This document shows positions 1 through 8,077 of a DNA stretch of 64,000 bases, piece by piece. The stretch spans positions 177,737 to 241,736 of the forward strand of contig QEVF01000003.1 in assembly GCA_003576915.1 (NCBI GenBank). Direction: 5' to 3'. The position numbers and the translations under genes are program-made. Every line of letters begins with the position of its first letter. Within the stretch, counting starts at the first letter, position 1. The notes under the pieces are model-generated. The model saw nothing but the letters and a program-made list of their open reading frames with translations. It was not told the origin of the DNA and ran no database searches. Source of the DNA: Planctomycetota bacterium (GTDB lineage Bacteria > Planctomycetota > UBA8742 > UBA2392).

Positions 1-1
1 C

Positions 2-2209
2 GCAACGCCGCTTGCGGCCCTGAACAACGGCGCCGGTGTGGACAGCGCGGGGCGCCTGCTGATCGACGTGATACCCGACGCCGCCACCGGCGCCCGCCTG
101 AGTTACAGTCTCGACATCAGCCACGCGCGCACCATCGAGGACGTGGTCGTCGCGCTCAACAACCTGCGCGATGCCTCGGGCGCACAGCTCTTCTCGGCCA
201 CCCTGCAAACGGCACCGGCAACGGGCTTGCCTCAGGGCCCGCAAAGCGCCGCAAGCTTCATCCGTCTGGCGGTGTTTCCGGGCGGCCCGCTCGACGGCGG
301 CACCCTTTCGCCCAACGCCCGCATCTTGATTGCCGACGAACCCGGCCGCACCACGGCGCGCGACCTCGGCCTTTCCACGGCCGCTTTCAGCCACCTGTTC
401 CAGAGCGAGGACCTCTCGGCTCTGGCACCTTTCACCGGACCCATCAATTTCAGCATGCAGGTCAACGGCCAGACGCTGCCCCTGAGCGTATCACCGGCTG
501 CTCCCGGCGGACTGACGGAACTGGCCGCCGCGCTCGATGCCGCCATCTCCGCCACGCTCGCCGGTGCGTCCATCGGCAACATGTCCGTCACGGTCAGCGC
601 CAACACGGGCAACGGCACGCTCCAGTTCCTCGTCAATGACAGCGGCGGCGCGGGCTACTTCGCCCTTGAGGCCGCCAACGATGCCGCCGCCGACCTGCGC
701 CTGCACCGCGGCACCAGCCTCGCCGGACCCGGCTACATCTCCGGCGCCGCTGCCTTCTCGACTGACGAAGCCCTTCTCGGCCGCGACCTCACGCCCGCGG
801 CCTTCCATCTCACGCGGCTTTCCGACCTCTTCGGCGGCGCCGGCCTGCGCCTGGAAACGGACGCCGCGGGCCGGCCTCGTTCGCCCCAGGGCCTGCGCAT
901 ACAGAACGGCGACCTCGGCGCCGTGATTGACCTCAAGCCGCTGATCGAAGACCCGGCCGCGACGCTGCACGATCTGGCGGCCGCCATCTCACGCGCCGGT
1001 GTCGAAGTCGAGGCACGCCTTGCCCCCGACGGTCGCCGCCTCGAACTCGTGAGCCGCCTCTGGGGTGCGGCGCTCAGCGTGGAGGACTTCAACGGCACGC
1101 TGGCCCACCAGCTCGGCCTGACGCGGCCTCTGCCCGAGGCTCAAAGCGCCGACCTCAATGCCGGACGGGGCATCGACAATGTAGCAGGCGCCGATTTCAC
1201 TCTGATCAGCTCCGGTGGGCACCAGGTGGCGGTGGACCTCGCCCAGGCCCGCACCGCCCGTGAAATCGCGGCGGCCGTCAATGCCGCAGCCGACAACGTC
1301 AATCCCGCGGGCGGGCGCTACTTCACGGCCGCGGCGCTTCGCCGCCGGGAGTTTGACAGCGCCGTGGTCGCCTCTCCGGGCGCGGCGCTGAACTTCAATG
1401 TCAGCTTCAACGGCGAGCCTGCGCGCAGCATCAGCGTGCCCGCGCTGGGCGGCCGCACGCTGACGCAGCTGGCGGGGGAACTGGAGCAGGTTCTGGCGCG
1501 CGCCGCCCGTCAGAGCGGACTCGATGGAATGGCCGTCTCGGTCCGCGCCGACGCCGGCGGTTTCCTCAAGTTCCGGATCGAGGATGAGTCGGGACTTGCC
1601 CGTGTCGGATTCAGCGGCCCTGACGCCGCGGCTCTGGGTCTGGGCGGCACGGCCTCGGCGCTTGGCGAAGTGCGCCTGCTCAATGAGCAGGTCAGTGAGC
1701 GGCTCGTCGTGCGCGACCACACCTTCAACACAGCGACCTATCAACCCGGCGGTCCCCAGCCCCTGACGCAACAGACGCCCGGCGCCTCGACGGCCGACGA
1801 CCTCGGCCTGGGCGGAAGCTTTGACGTCACCACGGGCCGCTTCGAGGGTCGCGACCTCGCGCCGCGCGCCATGCGCTCCGACGGCGCCTTTGACGTCCTG
1901 GCTGAGCTGCAGCAGGCGCTGGAGGGCAACCAGCCCGCGCTCGTGGCACGCGCCATGGAGAAAGTGGACCTTGCGCTGAACCGGGTACTGGACCAGCGGG
2001 CGGAGGCGGGGTCGCGCGTGCAGCGTCTGGAGCTGGCCCAAAACCGCATCGAGGCTGAAAACACGTCTTTGGCCGGCCTCTCCGCCGAGGTCATGGAGAC
2101 CGACCTGGCCCGGGCCGCGGCGGAATTCCAGCAGGCTCAGCTTGTGCTGAACGCGGGCCTGCAGGTCACCGCACAGATATCACGTGTCAGCGTGCTGGAT
2201 TACCTCTAG
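2..2209 (+). CDS. flgL: Flagellar hook-associated protein 3 (FlgL), 5'-truncated by window edge
   Basis: The reading frame is open from the first bases of the window, so the N-terminus lies outside. The C-terminal about 90 residues are typical of the flagellin/FlgL C-terminal helix: a heptad-rich stretch with RVQRLELAQNRIEAEN, then a METDLARAA segment and the ending ISRVSVLDYL, close to the usual SLLDYL end of FlgL. The long middle part is Ala/Gly-rich and repetitive, as in the variable outer domains of hook-associated proteins. FlgL forms the hook-filament junction and is exported by the flagellar type III system. It lies directly upstream of fliW and csrA, a conserved flagellar gene order. 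FlgK is the alternative, but the C-terminus and the fliW-csrA context favour FlgL. Confidence 0.85.
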   Translation, partial: ATPLAALNNGAGVDSAGRLLIDVIPDAATGARLSYSLDISHARTIEDVVVALNNLRDASGAQLFSATLQTAPATGLPQGPQSAASFIRLAVFPGGPLDGGTLSPNARILIADEPGRTTARDLGLSTAAFSHLFQSEDLSALAPFTGPINFSMQVNGQTLPLSVSPAAPGGLTELAAALDAAISATLAGASIGNMSVTVSANTGNGTLQFLVNDSGGAGYFALEAANDAAADLRLHRGTSLAGPGYISGAAAFSTDEALLGRDLTPAAFHLTRLSDLFGGAGLRLETDAAGRPRSPQGLRIQNGDLGAVIDLKPLIEDPAATLHDLAAAISRAGVEVEARLAPDGRRLELVSRLWGAALSVEDFNGTLAHQLGLTRPLPEAQSADLNAGRGIDNVAGADFTLISSGGHQVAVDLAQARTAREIAAAVNAAADNVNPAGGRYFTAAALRRREFDSAVVASPGAALNFNVSFNGEPARSISVPALGGRTLTQLAGELEQVLARAARQSGLDGMAVSVRADAGGFLKFRIEDESGLARVGFSGPDAAALGLGGTASALGEVRLLNEQVSERLVVRDHTFNTATYQPGGPQPLTQQTPGASTADDLGLGGSFDVTTGRFEGRDLAPRAMRSDGAFDVLAELQQALEGNQPALVARAMEKVDLALNRVLDQRAEAGSRVQRLELAQNRIEAENTSLAGLSAEVMETDLARAAAEFQQAQLVLNAGLQVTAQISRVSVLDYL

Positions 2210-2242
2210 CCCCGCGGCCTGGCCGCGTCCGGAGAACACAAT

Positions 2243-2689
2243 ATGAACACGACCATCGAAACGAGGCAGATCACCACGGCGCGCTTTGGCGCCATTGAGG
2301 TGGAGGAGGGGCGCGTCTTTCACTTCAGCGAAGGGCTGCTTGGCTTTGGGCACCTGCACGATTACGCGCGCCTGCCCGGGCCGGTCGGCACGCCGCTGGA
2401 GTGGCTGCAGAGCTGCGAAGACCCGGAACTGGCCTTCCTGATCATGAACCCCCTGCTGTTCAAGGATGATTACCGCGTGCCTGTAACACGGGAAGATCTG
2501 GACCTCCTGGGCCTGCCTGGCCCCGAGGCCGGCGAGGTGCGCGTGATTCTCGTTGTGCCGCAGAACCCGGCCTTGATGACGGCCAACCTGCAGGGCCCCC
2601 TGGTTTTCAACCCTGCAACACGCCAGGCACGCCAACTGGTACTTGCGGGGCCGGAGTACGTCACGCGCTTCCGGGTGTTCGCGGATTGA
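2243..2689 (+). CDS. fliW: Flagellar assembly factor FliW
   Basis: A 148-residue protein of normal FliW length. It has the family pattern of an N-terminal strand (RFGAIEVEEGRVFHFSEGLLGF), a central DPELAFLIMNP segment and a C-terminal LVFNPATRQARQLVL segment. FliW binds CsrA and flagellin in a partner-switching circuit: free flagellin sequesters FliW, which releases CsrA to repress flagellin translation. It starts 33 bp after the flgL stop, with GGAG ahead of the ATG, and csrA follows 66 bp downstream. A short palindrome (2213-2227) sits in the flgL-fliW gap. Function is known from the family; the context agrees. Confidence 0.93.
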   Translation: MNTTIETRQITTARFGAIEVEEGRVFHFSEGLLGFGHLHDYARLPGPVGTPLEWLQSCEDPELAFLIMNPLLFKDDYRVPVTREDLDLLGLPGPEAGEVRVILVVPQNPALMTANLQGPLVFNPATRQARQLVLAGPEYVTRFRVFAD

Positions 2690-2713
2690 CCCGCCGTGGT
2701 ACACTCCGCCTAT

Positions 2714-2738
2714 CAGGGGGCCCCTTCGCGGCCCCCTG
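2714..2738 (+). promoter_or_regulatory. Hairpin in the csrA 5' leader
   Basis: A perfect 9-bp inverted repeat (2714-2722 with 2730-2738) around a 7-nt loop ends 17 nt before the csrA ATG. No T-run follows, so it is more likely an RNA structure in the csrA leader than a terminator. The csrA ribosome-binding site (GGCGGAG) contains a GGA triplet, the core of CsrA recognition, so autoregulation is conceivable. Confidence 0.45.
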
Positions 2739-2755
2739 GGCCCGGCGGAGTGGCC

Positions 2756-3022
2756 ATGCTTGTCCTGACGCGGCAGGTCAACGAATCCATCATGATCGGC
2801 GATGACATTGAGGTCACTATTGTCGCCATTGCGGGAGACAAGGTGCGGCTGGGCATCAGCGCACCCGCCCGCGTCGCTGTCCACCGCAAGGAAATCGCCC
2901 AGGCCATCAAGGCGGAAAACCTGAAAGCGGCCGGGGTTGACAGCCAGCACGTAGGCGACCTTTCAAAGCTGATGGGCAAAAAGCAGCCGGGCGAGGGTGG
3001 AAAGCCGGGCCAGCCTGCGTAA
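2756..3022 (+). CDS. csrA: Carbon storage regulator CsrA
   Basis: An 88-residue protein with the canonical CsrA N-terminus ([20 protein letters not shown]) and the KVRLGISAP and VHRKEI segments that form the RNA-binding surface. The ATG at 2756 is chosen because the conserved protein starts there and GGCGGAG lies just upstream; an in-frame ATG at 2696 would add 20 residues unlike CsrA. The C-terminal tail past KEIAQAIK is about 30 residues longer than in enterobacterial CsrA. It is a dimeric translational regulator binding GGA motifs in mRNA leaders. Its position directly after fliW implies the flagellin-FliW-CsrA feedback loop. Confidence 0.95.
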   Translation: MLVLTRQVNESIMIGDDIEVTIVAIAGDKVRLGISAPARVAVHRKEIAQAIKAENLKAAGVDSQHVGDLSKLMGKKQPGEGGKPGQPA

Positions 3023-3055
3023 ACTGAGCGTTTCGCTTCACGGAGACGGCGGGAA

Positions 3056-3871
3056 TTGAAGACGGTCACGCTTGACTGGAAGGGCTGGTGGCTGCTCAAG
3101 CAGCCCATGACGGAAGCGCCGGAAATGGCGCTGAAGGCGACCGTATACGCGGTCGTCGGGGCCAAGCTCGACAAGACACCGCAGGGCATTGCCTGCTCCA
3201 AGCGCGAGATCATCATGCTGGGCGCGCACCGCGGCGAGCCCCTGCGCGAGTTTCTGGTCAATCTTCAGAAGTCGGCCATGGGCCACTTCATCCGTACCCG
3301 CGCTGCCGAAATCAAGAAGCACCCCATCGTGTATGTGGCCCGCATCGACGAGAACTGGGACTTTGCCGAACAGGCCGCGCTGATCAGCCTTCTTTACGAC
3401 AACCTGCCCTTTGCGCCCAAGCACTTCGCCATGCCGGCCAAGTATGCCGGGCCGCCCCTGAAGCTCGTCAATGCCGGCCGCACCTTCGGCCTGAAGCCCG
3501 AGTACGCCCATGGCGGCACCGACGATGGCGAGGGCGAAAGCCGCCGCCTCGATTCCAACGCGACCCATAACCCCGACGCCGACGCCGCCATGTCTGCGGC
3601 CATCGCCGCCGAGGTCCAGGCGACACGCAAAGTCTCGCGCGAGGAAATGGAAGTGCGCGGCATTGCCACGGAGAAGGTGGCCAAGCCGCCGGGCATGATC
3701 GAGACCGAGCGCGTCGAGAAGGCGCCTCTGGTGCTCGCCACGGAACGCATCGACAAGCCGCCGGAGCTGTCGGACCGGCTCAAGAAGGTCGAGTCCGGCG
3801 AAACCAGCCATGGCGACACCAGCACCGCGACCAAGAGCGACGAAACTGAAATTGACCTGCCCCGTCGCTAG
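3056..3871 (+). CDS. Unknown protein with three 12-residue C-terminal repeats
   Basis: A 271-residue protein I do not recognise. The start is a TTG preceded by GGAGACGG; an ATG at 3107 is an alternative. Residues 1-155 look like a compact globular domain (VTLDWKGWWLLKQP, then LREFLVNLQKS and IVYVARIDENW). The rest is charged and low in complexity. Near the C-terminus a 12-residue unit occurs three times in tandem (3662-3697, 3698-3733, 3734-3769) with consensus (I/L)xTE(K/R)(V/I)xKxP. No signal peptide or membrane segment is seen, so it is probably cytoplasmic. It follows csrA by 33 bp and could be co-transcribed, but nothing ties it to motility. Confidence 0.7.
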   Translation: MKTVTLDWKGWWLLKQPMTEAPEMALKATVYAVVGAKLDKTPQGIACSKREIIMLGAHRGEPLREFLVNLQKSAMGHFIRTRAAEIKKHPIVYVARIDENWDFAEQAALISLLYDNLPFAPKHFAMPAKYAGPPLKLVNAGRTFGLKPEYAHGGTDDGEGESRRLDSNATHNPDADAAMSAAIAAEVQATRKVSREEMEVRGIATEKVAKPPGMIETERVEKAPLVLATERIDKPPELSDRLKKVESGETSHGDTSTATKSDETEIDLPRR

Positions 3872-3919
3872 CATGGTTGACGCCGGGATCTGGCGCCCTG
3901 CGCCTGGAAAGCCACGCAG

Positions 3920-4747
3920 TTGAACCTTCCTGAAACCATACGTGTCCTCGCGCTGGGCGACCTGGTAGGTCGCCCGGGCCGCCGCATTCTGCGCGAGCGC
4001 CTCAAATCCCTGCGCGCCGAGCGCGCGCTGGATTTCGTCATCGTCAACGTCGAAAACGCCACCAACGGTGCCGGCACCCGCCCCAAGGAAGCCGACGAAA
4101 TCCTCGCGGCCGGCGTGGATTGCATGACCAACGGCGACCACATCGTCGATCACCCGGAAATCAACGAATACCTCGAGCGCGAGCCGCGCCTGCTTCGCCC
4201 GGTCAACTACCCGCTGCCGGGCCGCGGCGCCCATGTGTATGAGGCCCGGCCGGGGCTCAAAATCGGCGTGCTTTCCGTGTGCGGCCACGTGTTCATGAAG
4301 GCGCCCCAGAACACTCAACCCGCCTTTGTCGCCCTCGAACCCAACCTGCTGCGCCTGCGCGCGGCCACTCCCATCCTCTTCGTCGACGTCCATGCCGAGG
4401 CTACGAGCGAAAAGGTCGCTATGGGCTGGCACCTCGACGGTCGCGTCAGCGGGGTCTTCGGTACCCACACCCACGTACAGACCTCCGACGCCCAGGTGCT
4501 GCCGCGCGGCACGGGCTACATCACGGACCTGGGCATGACGGGCCCCCATCTTGGCGTAATCGGGCGCGACAAGGACATGGTGCTCAAGCGCTTCATGACG
4601 GGCGAGCAGCGCTTCTTGAAGGTGGCCAAGGAGTGGGTTCGGATGAACGGAGCCATCTTCACCGTCGCAACGGCAACGGGTCGCTGCCGTGGTGTCGAAC
4701 TGTTCAGCGAGCAGCTCAACGCCGGCCCCGACCCCGAAGACCCCTGA
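3920..4747 (+). CDS. YmdB-type metallophosphoesterase (2',3'-cyclic nucleotide phosphodiesterase family)
   Basis: A 275-residue protein starting at TTG (3920), matching the TIGR00282/YmdB family along its length. Visible motifs are GDLVGRPGR (metal ligand D14), VNVEN (E45), HAEATSEK, GTHTHVQTSD (H183 and H185) and GTGYITDLGMTGPH. These are the dimetal-site blocks of YmdB. The usual GNH block reads NGDH, placing Asp73 where the metal-bridging Asn normally sits; the following catalytic His (H74) is kept. YmdB enzymes hydrolyse 2',3'-cAMP and affect RNA turnover. The family often sits beside ribonuclease Y, which is not the case here. Confidence 0.85.
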   Translation: MNLPETIRVLALGDLVGRPGRRILRERLKSLRAERALDFVIVNVENATNGAGTRPKEADEILAAGVDCMTNGDHIVDHPEINEYLEREPRLLRPVNYPLPGRGAHVYEARPGLKIGVLSVCGHVFMKAPQNTQPAFVALEPNLLRLRAATPILFVDVHAEATSEKVAMGWHLDGRVSGVFGTHTHVQTSDAQVLPRGTGYITDLGMTGPHLGVIGRDKDMVLKRFMTGEQRFLKVAKEWVRMNGAIFTVATATGRCRGVELFSEQLNAGPDPEDP

Positions 4748-4780
4748 CGCGAGTACCTTGCGAGGTTGTGCCAGCCGCGA

Positions 4781-6808
4781 TCAGCGCTCGTGGCAGCCGG
4801 CGTCCCTTGCCGCGCCCTGAGGGCGCGCCTGGCCGTCGTAGGTCGAGCTTGCGCTGGTACTGCCGCCGATGTCCACGCCCGGAGAACCTGCCGCCAGAGA
4901 GTAGTCGCCCGAGGCGGGAGCTGCGAACTGCGGCGCGGCATCCAGCGAGTTCACGGCGCCGCCTGTCAGGCCGCGCCAGCCTGCAAGGTTATAGGATGCC
5001 ACCAGGGGTTCCTCGGCAAGCGAGTACGCGCTGAGGCTGTGCAGCACGTTGAAGTCCTCGGCCAGGCCCGGCAGCGAACCTGACGTGAAGGCAATGGCCC
5101 CCCGGGCGCCGCCCACCAGCAGGTTGTGTGAAACGGTGTTGCCGCTGCTGTCATTGAACAGGGCCAGGGCAAACAGGCCCTCAGTGGCGGCGAAGGTCAC
5201 GGTGTTGTGCAGCAGCCGGTTGTTCATGGAGCCCAAGCCCGCGCCAAGCCCGTCATCATGAAGCTCGATGCCGTGTCCCTGGTTGTTGCGCAGAAGATTG
5301 TTCAGCACATCGCTGTCGCGCACGGAGCCAAGACGCAGGCCCGCGAGGGCGTTGCCCACGCACAGATTGCGGGCAATCAGGTTGTTGGAACTGATGTTGT
5401 CCTGGCCGCTGCCGCGCAGGTCGATGCCCTGGGCGCCGTTGAAATGGCAGTAATTGCCCCGCACGGTAATGCGATCGCTGCCGCCCGTTACGCCGATGCC
5501 GGCCCCCTGGCATCCCGAGGCTGTGGCGCCTTCCACGATGATGTCGGCTGCGGCATCGATGGCGACTCCGGCGCCTCCGCAATTGGCGCAGGTTACTGCC
5601 TGCAGCGACACGAAGCTGCCTCCGCTGACGGCCATGCCGGACCCGAAGGCGTTATGAACGCGCAAGCCGTGCACGGTGAGAAACGTGCAGTTGCTCAGCA
5701 GCAGGCCCTCGGGCGCGGCGGCGCTGGTGCCGCTGTCGAAGACGGCGCCGGCGCCGCGGATCACCACAGGCAGGGCGACCGTACCGGTGATGGTCATGGC
5801 GGCGCGGGGATAGCTGCCGGGGGCGAGTTCAATGATGTCGCCGGGCTGGGCCAGGTTGGCGGCGGGTTGCAGCGTGCGAAAGGGTTGGGCCGAAGTGCCG
5901 GGGTTGCTGTCGCTGCCCGTGGGCGCCACGAAATAGACGGCACTGCCTCCGGGGGCGGCCGGGGCAAAGGGTGCGTTGCCCGGTCCCAGTTGCAGCACCT
6001 CAAACAAGGCCGAGACCCGCGTGGGCAGCACTGGATTGGCGCTGAACGTAAGCGAATAGCCGGCGCCCGCGAGATCAATGGCGAGATTCGAGAAGGTGAC
6101 CAGGCCCGCCTGCGCCGTCACGGTCACGGTTCCCGTCAGTGTGGCGCCCGCTGTGCCGCTGCCGGTCGTGATGGAGGCTGTCACCTGAGTGTAGTCATCC
6201 TGCGTGTGACGCGCCCCGGATATGGACCGCAGTTCAATGACGGGCTGGCGCGCCAGAAGGTTGCCGGGGGTGGAGCCGCCGGGCTGGGTGAGGATGGCCA
6301 TGGAAGCCGTAGTCAGGCCGCTGCCCACATTGAAGAACTCGCTGGTGGCTGAGAGAAGCGAGGGCGCTGTAAAGGCCAGGCGGTACGAGTTGCCGGGCCG
6401 GTCGATGGAAAGATTTGTGAACGTGGCGCGGCCGCCCGAGGCGCGGATCGTGGTGGCCCCGGACAAGGTGGCGCCCGCCGTGCCCGTGCCCGGCACGATG
6501 GTGGCTGTGACCCATGTGGAGTTGTCGTCCTCGACGCGCGAACCGTCTTCGCGCACGATGGTGACTTGCGGCTGCACACTGAATGCCGCGCCGGGACCTG
6601 CCGTGGTTGAGGGCTGGCGGCTCATAACCAGGCGCACGGCGGGGTCAGGGGCGGGCTCAAATATGTCCCAGAACTCGGAGGTGAAGGGTGAAGTGTCCGA
6701 GGCAAAGGCCATGGCGATGAACACTTCGGGCCCGCAGCCGCTGACGTGCAGCACCCCGGCCAGCGAGAGCAGGGCAAGCAGCAGCTTTCTGAGTGTTGCG
6801 CGGCCCAT
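4781..6808 (-). CDS. Secreted right-handed beta-helix lipoprotein
   Basis: A 675-residue protein with a lipoprotein signal peptide (lipobox ending at Cys25, HVSGC), so it is probably membrane anchored. Residues about 60-280 hold two similar beta-sandwich-like segments with recurring GTAGATL and G(G/L)(R/V)TFxNL(S/A)ID blocks. From about residue 290 it has the DUF1565-like opening YFVAPTGSDSNPGTSAQPF. A parallel beta-helix follows, with Asn/Gly-rich turns such as NNLIARNLCVGN and NNRLLHNTVTF. Such folds occur in polysaccharide lyases and adhesins, but no catalytic residues can be assigned. It is the last gene of the minus-strand group starting near 9877, 53 bp after the MEMO1-like gene. Confidence 0.8.
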   Translation of the reverse strand: MGRATLRKLLLALLSLAGVLHVSGCGPEVFIAMAFASDTSPFTSEFWDIFEPAPDPAVRLVMSRQPSTTAGPGAAFSVQPQVTIVREDGSRVEDDNSTWVTATIVPGTGTAGATLSGATTIRASGGRATFTNLSIDRPGNSYRLAFTAPSLLSATSEFFNVGSGLTTASMAILTQPGGSTPGNLLARQPVIELRSISGARHTQDDYTQVTASITTGSGTAGATLTGTVTVTAQAGLVTFSNLAIDLAGAGYSLTFSANPVLPTRVSALFEVLQLGPGNAPFAPAAPGGSAVYFVAPTGSDSNPGTSAQPFRTLQPAANLAQPGDIIELAPGSYPRAAMTITGTVALPVVIRGAGAVFDSGTSAAAPEGLLLSNCTFLTVHGLRVHNAFGSGMAVSGGSFVSLQAVTCANCGGAGVAIDAAADIIVEGATASGCQGAGIGVTGGSDRITVRGNYCHFNGAQGIDLRGSGQDNISSNNLIARNLCVGNALAGLRLGSVRDSDVLNNLLRNNQGHGIELHDDGLGAGLGSMNNRLLHNTVTFAATEGLFALALFNDSSGNTVSHNLLVGGARGAIAFTSGSLPGLAEDFNVLHSLSAYSLAEEPLVASYNLAGWRGLTGGAVNSLDAAPQFAAPASGDYSLAAGSPGVDIGGSTSASSTYDGQARPQGAARDAGCHER

Positions 6809-6861
6809 GGGACCCCGGCGAGTCAGAAATCACATGATAGCGAAGCCCATGCCCCCGCGCC

Positions 6862-7656
6862 CTATATCACCCGTGCCGATGCATAGCCCACCACCTGGTC
6901 AAAGTCTCCCGAAGCCGGGCCGCTGGTCGTGTGCTCGAGCAACTCCACACGGCGCGCTCCAAGCTCACGCGCTGCAAACAGCATCAGGGCCGTGGCGGCC
7001 GCGCCGCACATGGATATGTCGTGCCCTGCGCAAACGTTGAGCAGGCCTTCAGGGTCAAAGGCGGCCACGCGTTCAAGTGCCAGGTTGTCCTTGGCCAGTG
7101 TGACTTCGTGGCTTTCGTAATGGTTCATGTCGCTGGAGGCCACCAGCAGTGTGTGTGCAAGTGCCGGAGCCATGGCGCGGGCGACGGCTTGCAGCGTTTC
7201 GGCGTCTTGGGGACCTACGCTGATGACGGCGATTCGCAAGTCTTCGCGCAGCAGGCGCAGAAAGGGAAGAACAACCTCCGCCGCGTGCTCGCGTGTGTGC
7301 GGGGCGTTGGACGCCATGATGCCGTCAACGCGCCCCAGGGCGGCGGTCAGCGCGGCGTCGGCCGGAACGTCTCCAAGCGGAGTCTCCCAGGCATCGTAGG
7401 TGGCCAGGCTGAGCATGGCGCCCCCGGCCTGGTGTTTGGTGTGCAGGATTAGGACGCTTTGGGGAATCTCGACGCTGGCGAGCGCGTGGGCGCAGACCTC
7501 GCCGGAGTACATGTAGCCGGCATGGGGTACCATGACGCCCAGGGCGCGGGCCCGGGGTCTGGCGGGGGTGGCCAGCCAGCCTTCGATCTGGCGTCGAAGC
7601 TTGCGGGGATCGGCGCTGAAGAAGGCGCCGGCAACGGCCGCGGGGCGAAGGCTCAT
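6862..7656 (-). CDS. amrB: MEMO1 family protein (AmmeMemoRadiSam system protein B)
   Basis: A 264-residue protein of normal MEMO1/AmrB length. It shows RPAAVAGAFF at the N-terminus, VPHAGYMYSG (His45), the SDMNHY block, and DISMCGAA near the C-terminus. These mark the fold related to LigB-type class III dioxygenases. AmrB normally occurs with an AMMECR1-domain protein and a radical SAM protein; neither is adjacent here. Its ATG overlaps the stop of the upstream membrane-protein gene by 4 bp (ATGA), showing translational coupling. The biochemical role of bacterial AmrB is not firmly established. Confidence 0.9.
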   Translation of the reverse strand: MSLRPAAVAGAFFSADPRKLRRQIEGWLATPARPRARALGVMVPHAGYMYSGEVCAHALASVEIPQSVLILHTKHQAGGAMLSLATYDAWETPLGDVPADAALTAALGRVDGIMASNAPHTREHAAEVVLPFLRLLREDLRIAVISVGPQDAETLQAVARAMAPALAHTLLVASSDMNHYESHEVTLAKDNLALERVAAFDPEGLLNVCAGHDISMCGAAATALMLFAARELGARRVELLEHTTSGPASGDFDQVVGYASARVI

Positions 7657-8075
7657 GGCTCGGGTTCCCCCTCACCGGCACGGGCGACTACGCCCAGGAC
7701 GCCACCGGCGGACTCCAGGGCCAGAATGAGGGCAAATATGGTCAGGGGCAGAGGCCAGAACTCGGACAGCGTGCCGAACTTGATGCGCGTGAGCGAAACA
7801 CCTGTGAGCGCCGAGGCCAGCCCCGTACCCACGATGACCGCCGGCAGCAGGGAGTAGACGGTGCCGATGCGGAAACGGCGCAGCAGAGGGGCCGAGGAAT
7901 TCCGCAGCAGCCAGGGCAGGCCGCCGGCGGCCAGCACGGAGAGAAACATCAGGGAGAACTTGGCCAGGATCTCAGGCGTGGAAACCGTGATTTCCTGGGG
8001 AATCGCCACGGCCCCGCCCTCAGGCACCACAGCCTGAAGCAGAGGCAGGCCGACATGGATGACGAAGGATCCCAT
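7653..8075 (-). CDS. Small integral membrane protein of unknown function
   Basis: A 140-residue hydrophobic protein with about three membrane segments, around residues 35-55, 70-92 and 105-128. An Arg-rich link follows the first (LLRNSSAPLLRRFR). It starts 2 bp after the stop of the RDD-domain gene and overlaps amrB by 4 bp, so the three genes are almost certainly one transcript. I recognise no family. Tight coupling suggests a membrane partner of the RDD protein or of AmrB (inference). Confidence 0.7.
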   Translation of the reverse strand: MGSFVIHVGLPLLQAVVPEGGAVAIPQEITVSTPEILAKFSLMFLSVLAAGGLPWLLRNSSAPLLRRFRIGTVYSLLPAVIVGTGLASALTGVSLTRIKFGTLSEFWPLPLTIFALILALESAGGVLGVVARAGEGEPEP

Positions 8076-8077
8076 GG

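Noticed and set aside
2696-2755. Upstream ATG for csrA
   Set aside because: The extra 20 residues cross the hairpin and are not like CsrA; the ATG at 2756 has the ribosome-binding site.
3038-4549. Long minus-strand ORF of 503 codons
   Set aside because: Lies opposite two recognisable genes; long antisense frames are expected at this GC content, and the translation is low-complexity without family motifs.
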